DNA of 9,839 nucleotides from Spirochaetales bacterium (GTDB taxonomy: Bacteria > Spirochaetota > Spirochaetia > DSM-27196 > SLST01). Shown in pieces: positions 5,588-9,839 of the stretch. Position 1 is the first letter of the stretch, and every line of letters starts with the position of its first letter. The translations under genes were made by a program, and so were the position numbers. Below the pieces are notes generated by a model. It was given only the letters and a program-made list of their open reading frames with translations, made no database searches and was not told where the DNA came from. Where the stretch lies: positions 1-9,839 of the forward strand of contig JANQQY010000152.1 of NCBI GenBank assembly GCA_028284845.1. The letters are read 5' to 3'.

Positions 5588-6445
5588 CTCAGAGGTATGT
5601 ACACCGGCGCGTCCGGTATGCAAGTACAGCAGGAACGGTTGGACGCCCTATCCAACAATCTTGCAAACGTCGATACGACGGGGTACAAGCGAGATCAACC
5701 GATTCAGAAGGCGTTCCCGGAGCTCCTGATCCGCCGTCTTGCAGACGATGGGGTGCGCCAGTTTCCCGTGGCGTCGTTCCCGGTCGGCTCGTTTGACGTT
5801 GCACCGGTGGTCGGTCGAGTTGGAACCGGCGTTGAAACAAATGAGTTCTTCACGGTCTTTAGCCAAGGCGGCCTGCGTGAAACCGGAAATCCATTCGACA
5901 TCGCGCTTGAGGGCGATGGCTTTTTTGTCGTTGATACTCCGTACGGCGAACGCTATACGCGCAACGGGAGCTTTCTCCTTGGTCCCGAGGGACTCCTCGT
6001 TACGAAGCAGGGGTATCCGGTCCTTGGTGAAAACGGACCCATTCAGATCAAGCTGAACAACTTCTACGTTGACGAAGACGGCGTCGTATTTGAGAACGAG
6101 ACCTTCGCGGACGATCCGAACCGGCTTGTCAGTATGCGAGAAAACCAGTGGGACGAGACCGTAGAGATCGATAGGCTCCGGATCGTCGACATGCGTAATA
6201 CTCGATACATCCAAAAGCAGGGCGACAGCTACTGGAGAACGACCGAAGACTCAGGAGACGCGTTCACGATGCAGGAGGGGAGACCGACCGTTCGGCAACG
6301 ATTCCTCGAGGGGAGCAATGTGAACCCCGTCACCGAAATGGTGAACCTGATCGAGGTAAACCGCGCCTATGAAGCCAATCAAAAAACAATCCAGTCGCAA
6401 GATGAACTCACCGGTCGGCTCATCAACCAGGCGATAAGGCTCTAA
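5585..6445 (+). CDS. flgF: Flagellar rod protein FlgF/FlgG family (first copy; FlhO of spirochaetes)
   Basis: 286 residues starting at GTG 5585 (MLRGMYTGASGM). The N-terminal rod/hook motif SNNLANVDTTGYKR (23-36) and the C-terminal helix region, LEGSNVNPVTEMVNLIEVNRAYE and onward (the last ~46 residues), form the paired D0 helices of flagellar axial proteins. The middle holds the FlgE/F/G-like domain, with the FDIALEGDGFFVV strand. It is longer than a typical FlgF, and the second gene carries the FlgG-specific segment, so this is best read as the proximal-rod FlgF-type subunit, often called FlhO in spirochaetes. Rod proteins leave by the flagellar type III route, so the lack of a signal peptide is expected. 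Its stop codon TAA lies within the ribosome site of flgG, ten bases upstream of that gene. Confidence 0.9.
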   Translation: MLRGMYTGASGMQVQQERLDALSNNLANVDTTGYKRDQPIQKAFPELLIRRLADDGVRQFPVASFPVGSFDVAPVVGRVGTGVETNEFFTVFSQGGLRETGNPFDIALEGDGFFVVDTPYGERYTRNGSFLLGPEGLLVTKQGYPVLGENGPIQIKLNNFYVDEDGVVFENETFADDPNRLVSMRENQWDETVEIDRLRIVDMRNTRYIQKQGDSYWRTTEDSGDAFTMQEGRPTVRQRFLEGSNVNPVTEMVNLIEVNRAYEANQKTIQSQDELTGRLINQAIRL

Positions 6446-6455
6446 GGAGACCCAT

Positions 6456-7250
6456 ATGATGCGATCACTCTACACGGCCGCCTCCGGGATGGTCGGGCAG
6501 CAGTTTAATATTGATACGATCTCGAACAACCTTTCGAACGTGAATACGACTGGCTTCAAGAAGAACCGCCCAGACTTCGAAGACCTTCTCTACCACACGG
6601 TTCGTGTTGCAGGGACACCGGCAACGGAGGAGACGCTTGTGCCCGTCGGTGTTCAAGTAGGCCACGGCGTCAAGGTCGCAGCGACCCAGAAGATTCACAC
6701 CCAGGGATCGTTGCAGAACACGGGAAACGTTGGCGATATTGCCCTGCAGGGCGAGGGGTTCTTTCGCGTCCTCCAGTACGACGGGAGCTTCGCCTACACG
6801 CGCGACGGGTCGTTCAAGATCGACTCGAACGGACAGTTTGTGAACAGCAACGGCTATCGTCTGATGCCCGAGTTGGTACTCCCTGAGGGCTTCATTCGTG
6901 AGAGCGTGAACATTACCCAGGACGGCCGCGTGAGCGTACGACTCCCCGGTCTGGACGACCCGATTGACGCTGGACAGCTTGAGGTCTACCGGTTCGTCAA
7001 TCCTGCAGGTCTTCAGGCGATTGGCGACAACCTTTTTATTCCTTCAAGCGCCTCCGGTGACGCGATAGGTGGCCAGCCCGGATTTGACGGCATGGGAACC
7101 ACGCTTCACAAGTTTCTGGAGCTCTCAAACGTCGAGGTCGTTCAGGAAATGGTGAATATGATCGTGGCTCAGCGAGCTTATGAGATGAACTCGAAGGCGA
7201 TCCAGACCAGCGATACCATGCTCGGAATAGCAAACAATCTGAAGCGGTAG
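6456..7250 (+). CDS. flgG: Flagellar distal rod protein FlgG
   Basis: 264 residues, close to the normal FlgG length of about 260. N-terminal MMRSLYTAASGM and SNNLSNVNTTGFKK (23-36) are the classic rod motif. The segment from about 38 to 80 (DFEDLLYHTVR through GVQVGHGVKVAATQKIHTQG) corresponds to the distal-rod-specific stretch that marks FlgG and sets it apart from FlgF and FlgE. The C-terminal LELSNVEVVQEMVNMIVAQRAYE (221-243) and following helix complete the D0 pair. AAGGAG six bases before ATG 6456 is a strong ribosome site; the next codon is also ATG. In spirochaetes the rod it builds lies wholly in the periplasm, carrying endoflagella. It is flanked by flgF and the flgJ-like gene with almost no spacing, so one operon. 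Confidence 0.96.
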   Translation: MMRSLYTAASGMVGQQFNIDTISNNLSNVNTTGFKKNRPDFEDLLYHTVRVAGTPATEETLVPVGVQVGHGVKVAATQKIHTQGSLQNTGNVGDIALQGEGFFRVLQYDGSFAYTRDGSFKIDSNGQFVNSNGYRLMPELVLPEGFIRESVNITQDGRVSVRLPGLDDPIDAGQLEVYRFVNPAGLQAIGDNLFIPSSASGDAIGGQPGFDGMGTTLHKFLELSNVEVVQEMVNMIVAQRAYEMNSKAIQTSDTMLGIANNLKR

Positions 7251-7251
7251 T

Positions 7252-7614
7252 ATGGAACTGACTGCAGCTCAGCTTAGCAATTGGAACGCGACCCAAATTA
7301 ACCTCGGGCTCCCACAGGGGAGCGACGAGGAGCGTCTGAGGGCCGTCGCGATTGAGTTTGAGGCACTCTTCGCGAAACAGATGCTTGACGCAATGTACCA
7401 GACGCTCTCGCCAGAGGACGACATGTTCAACGGTGGCATGGCCGAAGAGATCTTCCGCGACATGCTGAACCAGGAGTACTCTCGGATGATGGCCGCGGAA
7501 GGAAGCCTCGGAATCGCCGATCTCATTGTGGAGCAGTTCTCCGGGCGCTCTCAGCATGCACCGTCGTCGGCCAGCGTCGCGTCGGTGTATGATTCTTTGA
7601 CATCGACTCTCTAG
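7252..7614 (+). CDS. flgJ: FlgJ-type rod-binding protein without muramidase domain
   Basis: 120 residues corresponding to the N-terminal half of FlgJ. The rod-binding motif is clear: FEALFAKQMLDAMYQTL (37-53), then MFNGGMAEEIFRDMLNQEYS and GSLGIADLIVEQF. In enterobacteria FlgJ continues into a glucosaminidase domain that cuts peptidoglycan for the rod. Here the protein ends after a Ser-rich tail, so another enzyme must open the wall, as in other bacteria with short FlgJ. ATG 7252 follows the flgG stop codon by one base, with only a weak ribosome site, so translation is likely coupled. It presumably acts as the rod-capping chaperone for the two rod proteins encoded just upstream. No clear intrinsic terminator follows. 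Confidence 0.9.
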   Translation: MELTAAQLSNWNATQINLGLPQGSDEERLRAVAIEFEALFAKQMLDAMYQTLSPEDDMFNGGMAEEIFRDMLNQEYSRMMAAEGSLGIADLIVEQFSGRSQHAPSSASVASVYDSLTSTL

Positions 7615-7650
7615 GTCTGTACAAAAAAAGACACACTCTGAAGCAAGAAT

Positions 7651-7707
7651 TACGCACTGCGAAATAGTCGTTCAACAAATGACTCCTGCATAAGCACTTA
7701 CGAATAG
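7651..7707 (+). repeat. Pair of near-identical 17-base sites, 40 bases apart, upstream of the sigma-54 promoter
   Basis: The sites at 7651-7667 and 7691-7707 share TA-GCACT-CGAA-TAG in the same order, with two substitutions and a compensating one-base shift; ungapped, 12 of 17 bases agree. Their starts are exactly 40 bases apart, close to four helical turns, so a bound protein would face the same side of the DNA. Each has a small palindrome (CGCA-C-TGCG at 7653-7661; TAAG-CA-CTTA at 7691-7700). They sit about 50-100 bases before the predicted start, where activators of sigma-54 promoters can bind. Confidence 0.45.
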
Positions 7708-7725
7708 AGAATTTCACGACGCCAT

Positions 7726-7743
7726 TTGGCACGAATATTGCTT
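7726..7743 (+). promoter_or_regulatory. Sigma-54 (RpoN) -24/-12 promoter
   Basis: TTGGCACG-AATA-TTGCTT matches the sigma-54 consensus TGGCACG-N4-TTGCW at every defined base. The invariant GG (7728-7729) and GC (7740-7741) are separated by exactly ten bases. Predicted transcription start is near 7753, immediately before the AGGAG ribosome site (7754-7758) of the sigma-factor gene. Expression would need RpoN plus an AAA+ enhancer-binding activator, neither of which is in the window. Confidence 0.88.
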
Positions 7744-7764
7744 CTTAGGGTGCAGGAGCGTCTT

Positions 7765-8610
7765 ATGGCGAAGACCAAGAGCAAGCGTGTACAAGATGAT
7801 GATTCGCTGAAGGCATACTTCAGCCAAATACGTAAGACTCCATTGTTGACCTTTGAAGAGGAACTCGACCTCTCCCGTCGTATCGAAAACGGCGAGGAGG
7901 AGGCACGGAAGAAACTGATCGAGGCAAATCTGCGCCTCGTCGTGAAAATTGCCAAAGCCTACGTATCTACGGATGTTGGTCTTCTCGATCTGGTTCAAGA
8001 GGGAAACCTCGGTCTGCTCAAGGCCGCGAGCAAGTACGATCACCGGAAGAAGGTCCGATTCTCGACCTACGCGTCATGGTGGATCAAACAGTCCATTACC
8101 CGTGCGCTGAGCAACAAACGCCGCAGCATCAGGCTTCCCCATCGGAAAGAGGATGCGCTCCGGAAGATTCAGCGCTCGTACAATACGTTGAGTCAGTCGT
8201 TGATGAGGCGGCCTAGCGTCGAAGAGGTTGCCGAAGATGTCGGTCTCCCGTCTTCTGAAGTGGTCCAGATTCTCAACATCTCTACCGGCCCGGTATCCCT
8301 TGATAGCGACATCAATTCGGAGTCGGGCACCCTCCACGATGTCTTTGAAGACTATAGCTACTCCCCGGACACGGAAATTATGCAGGAAGTGATGCGCGAG
8401 GAGACCATGCGGTTCCTTGAGCGTCTGCGTGAAAAGGAGAAGAAGATCCTCCTCTATCGGTTCGCGTTTTATGGGGGCAAGAAATACACCCTAAAGCGTA
8501 TCAGCGACGAAATGGGTATCAGCCCAGAGACCGTCCGTCAGATCGAGATGCGCGCACTTCGCAAGCTGCGTCAACACGCCGGAGAAATCGAGGAGTTCGC
8601 CCACCGATAG
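7765..8610 (+). CDS. Alternative sigma factor, group 2 (RpoS/RpoD-like sigma-70 family)
   Basis: 281 residues from ATG 7765, with AGGAG six bases upstream. Region 1.2 lies at about 13-45, region 2.1-2.2 at 50-90 (IEANLRLVV, LLDLVQEGNLGLLKA), and region 2.3-2.4 at 98-125 (RFSTYASWWIKQSITRAL); Q109 and T112 match the residues that read the -10 in RpoD and RpoS. Region 3 is about 130-195 (RPSVEEVAEDVGLPSSEV) and region 4.2 ends the protein (TLKRISDEMGISPETVRQIE, 242-261). Region 1.1 and the RpoD non-conserved insert are missing, so it is not the primary factor. The exact subgroup (RpoS-like or other) needs a phylogeny. Its promoter is sigma-54 type, an arrangement known for rpoS of Borrelia. An in-frame TTG at 7726 lies within the promoter and is not the start. 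Confidence 0.93.
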   Translation: MAKTKSKRVQDDDSLKAYFSQIRKTPLLTFEEELDLSRRIENGEEEARKKLIEANLRLVVKIAKAYVSTDVGLLDLVQEGNLGLLKAASKYDHRKKVRFSTYASWWIKQSITRALSNKRRSIRLPHRKEDALRKIQRSYNTLSQSLMRRPSVEEVAEDVGLPSSEVVQILNISTGPVSLDSDINSESGTLHDVFEDYSYSPDTEIMQEVMREETMRFLERLREKEKKILLYRFAFYGGKKYTLKRISDEMGISPETVRQIEMRALRKLRQHAGEIEEFAHR

Positions 8611-8656
8611 GCTCAATTCTTGACCCCGGAAGTTCGATGATACTACCGTGGGGCAG

Positions 8657-9667
8657 ATGAAGCAGAAGAGTCGGCGGCGCGGATCCAAGCGTCGGGTCAA
8701 TGCCGCCGGCAGACAGAAATCAGCAATAGCCCTGCTCGTAGCCATTGCCGCACTGCTCGCGATGGCGATTCTCTTGCTGCCTGAAGGCTCGGAGGATCCG
8801 ACCGATATCGCTGAACCAAGCGAGGATCTTCCCTCAACCGCTCGTACCGAGACAGATACGAACCGTGAGCCTGCCTTAGCCGAGGAGGAACGTCGCGACG
8901 AAGAGGCCGGACAGGAATCGATGCGGGCAGGCTCGGATGAGGGAATCGACGAGGGCGCCTGGTCGCCACCGATGCCCATCGCGGAGCCAGGCCGGCTCGT
9001 CATGGTTCTCGACGATGCCGGAAACTCGCTCGCAGGATATGAGCTCTTTCTTTCGCTTCCCATTCCCCTGACCGTCGCAGTTCTCCCTCGACTTCAGTAC
9101 TCGGTCCAGTCATCGGTGATGGCGATGGGCTCCGGCCACGAGGTAATCTTGCATCAACCGATGGAGTCACTCGGCCGGTCCGAACCCGGACCTGGTGTCG
9201 TGCTTGGTTCCATGCGGCCTGAGGAGGTTGAGAGCGCGCTGATCGAGAATCTCGCCACTGTCCCGGGGGCGGTGGGGATCAACAATCACATGGGCTCTGC
9301 GGGCACGGCTGATGAAGCACTCATGACCGCGATTTTGGAAACGGTTCACGATCGTGGGCTCTTTTTTCTGGACAGCAGGACCTCGGCGCAGACAGTCGCC
9401 CCCGCTGTTGCGGCTTCATTAGGCGTCGCCTTCGCCGAACGACACGTGTTTCTTGACAATGAAACGGACAGAGCCTCAATGCTCGGCGCGTTCGAGGTAG
9501 CACTGGGACGGGCGGCTCGTGGCGAGACGGTCGTCATGATCGGCCACGTTACCGTCACGGCTCTTGCCGAGCTGCTGCACGACGTCCTTCCTGTCGTCCT
9601 CGACGCCGGCTACACCTTCTCGCTGCTCTCTGATCACGTGCGCCTCGTACAGGTGTCGGGAACATGA
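8657..9667 (+). CDS. Membrane-anchored divergent polysaccharide deacetylase (YibQ / DUF610 type)
   Basis: 336 residues from ATG 8657; GTG 8648 would add three residues, and neither has a convincing ribosome site. A basic N-terminus precedes one membrane segment (about 22-41), then a long acidic, low-complexity linker (45-110). The periplasmic domain has the family's landmarks: VLDDAG (117-122), VILHQPME (163-170), GINNHMGS (207-214), LFFLDSRTSAQTVAP (235-249), VFLDNE (264-269) and an IGH motif (295-297). The fold is that of NodB-type deacetylases; the family probably acts on a cell-envelope sugar, but its substrate is not established. GHV stands where relatives usually have GHP. The stop overlaps the tsaD start by four bases. 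Only 46 bases separate it from the sigma gene, with no terminator seen. Confidence 0.88.
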   Translation: MKQKSRRRGSKRRVNAAGRQKSAIALLVAIAALLAMAILLLPEGSEDPTDIAEPSEDLPSTARTETDTNREPALAEEERRDEEAGQESMRAGSDEGIDEGAWSPPMPIAEPGRLVMVLDDAGNSLAGYELFLSLPIPLTVAVLPRLQYSVQSSVMAMGSGHEVILHQPMESLGRSEPGPGVVLGSMRPEEVESALIENLATVPGAVGINNHMGSAGTADEALMTAILETVHDRGLFFLDSRTSAQTVAPAVAASLGVAFAERHVFLDNETDRASMLGAFEVALGRAARGETVVMIGHVTVTALAELLHDVLPVVLDAGYTFSLLSDHVRLVQVSGT

Positions 9668-9839
9668 ACATTCTTGGGATCGAAACTTCATGCGATGAGT
9701 GCTCGGTCGCGATCGTAGCCGATGGTCGGACCGTACTCAGCCAAATCGTCGCCACGCAGATTGACGAGCATCGCGCTTTCAACGGTGTCGTGCCCGAAAT
9801 AGCAAGTCGAACCCATACGCGATGGATTGGAGACGTCTT
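9664..9839 (+). CDS. tsaD: tRNA threonylcarbamoyltransferase subunit TsaD (5' part only)
   Basis: The first 58 residues are present; the gene runs off the right edge. MNILGIETSCDE (1-12), the sequence around SQIVATQIDEH, and VVPEIASRTHTRW (43-55) are hallmark N-terminal motifs of TsaD/Kae1/Gcp. With TsaB, TsaE and TsaC, the enzyme makes N6-threonylcarbamoyladenosine at position 37 of tRNAs that read ANN codons, a near-universal modification. The metal-binding histidines lie further on and cannot be checked. CSVAIV replaces the more usual TSVAIV, a minor change. The start ATG shares ATGA with the stop of the deacetylase gene, so the two are probably translated together. The tRNA-Thr in this same window is a natural substrate of the pathway, but I read no more than coincidence into that. 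Confidence 0.95.
   Translation, partial: MNILGIETSCDECSVAIVADGRTVLSQIVATQIDEHRAFNGVVPEIASRTHTRWIGDV

Noticed and set aside
5420..5623. Minus-strand open frame with a GFEPRTCSL-like string
   Set aside because: This is the well-known false protein read from the antisense strand of a tRNA gene (T-loop and anticodon arm).
7615..7632. GTCT...AGAC with an A-run after the flagellar operon, a possible terminator
   Set aside because: The stem is only four bases and there is no T-run on the plus strand; on the minus strand no gene converges here.
7726..7764. Upstream in-frame TTG start for the sigma factor, adding 13 residues
   Set aside because: The TTG is the first triplet of the -24 element, upstream of the predicted transcription start; ATG 7765 has a well-placed AGGAG.
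8620..8648. TTGACC as a -35 for the deacetylase and tsaD
   Set aside because: No acceptable -10 lies 16-18 bases downstream; the nearest A/T-rich hexamer, GATACT, is only 13 bases away.

Overview
The window looks like chromosomal core sequence of a diderm, flagellated bacterium, most probably a spirochaete. This is inferred from gene content, not from a search. The Mla-type lipid-transport genes imply an outer membrane. The pair of FlgF/FlgG-type rod genes followed by a short, muramidase-free FlgJ-like gene fits spirochaetes. So does an RpoS/RpoD-like sigma gene next to flagellar rod genes and behind a sigma-54 promoter, as known for rpoS of Borrelia. Composition is moderately GC-rich and even. 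I see no insertion sequence, phage gene or CRISPR array.

Layout. (1) Positions 1-3245, minus strand: an apparent operon read in the order PHP-domain phosphoesterase, MlaE-like permease, MlaF-like ATPase, MlaD-like MCE protein (cut by the left edge). The genes overlap or nearly touch. (2) A short divergent control region, about 3246-3338, has an extended -10 promoter with an operator-like inverted repeat over it. (3) Positions 3339-5408, plus strand: a cyclic-nucleotide-binding-fold protein with TPR repeats and no DNA-binding domain, then a complete Crp/Fnr-type regulator (4-base overlap), then a small unrecognised membrane protein (41-base overlap). (4) A tRNA-Thr(CGT) with its own promoter at 5414-5523. 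(5) Flagellar rod genes flgF, flgG and a flgJ-like gene at 5585-7614. (6) A 150-base gap that ends in a textbook sigma-54 promoter, preceded by two near-identical 17-base sites exactly 40 bases apart. (7) A group-2 sigma-70 factor at 7765-8610. (8) A membrane-anchored divergent polysaccharide deacetylase (YibQ type), overlapping by 4 bases the start of tsaD, which runs off the right edge.

The two most interesting control arrangements are a predicted sigma-54 to RpoS-like sigma cascade beside flagellar genes (7651-8610), and a two-gene unit pairing a TPR-bearing, ligand-site-degenerate cNMP-fold protein with a canonical Crp-family regulator, possibly autoregulated through the repeat over its own promoter (3291-4972).
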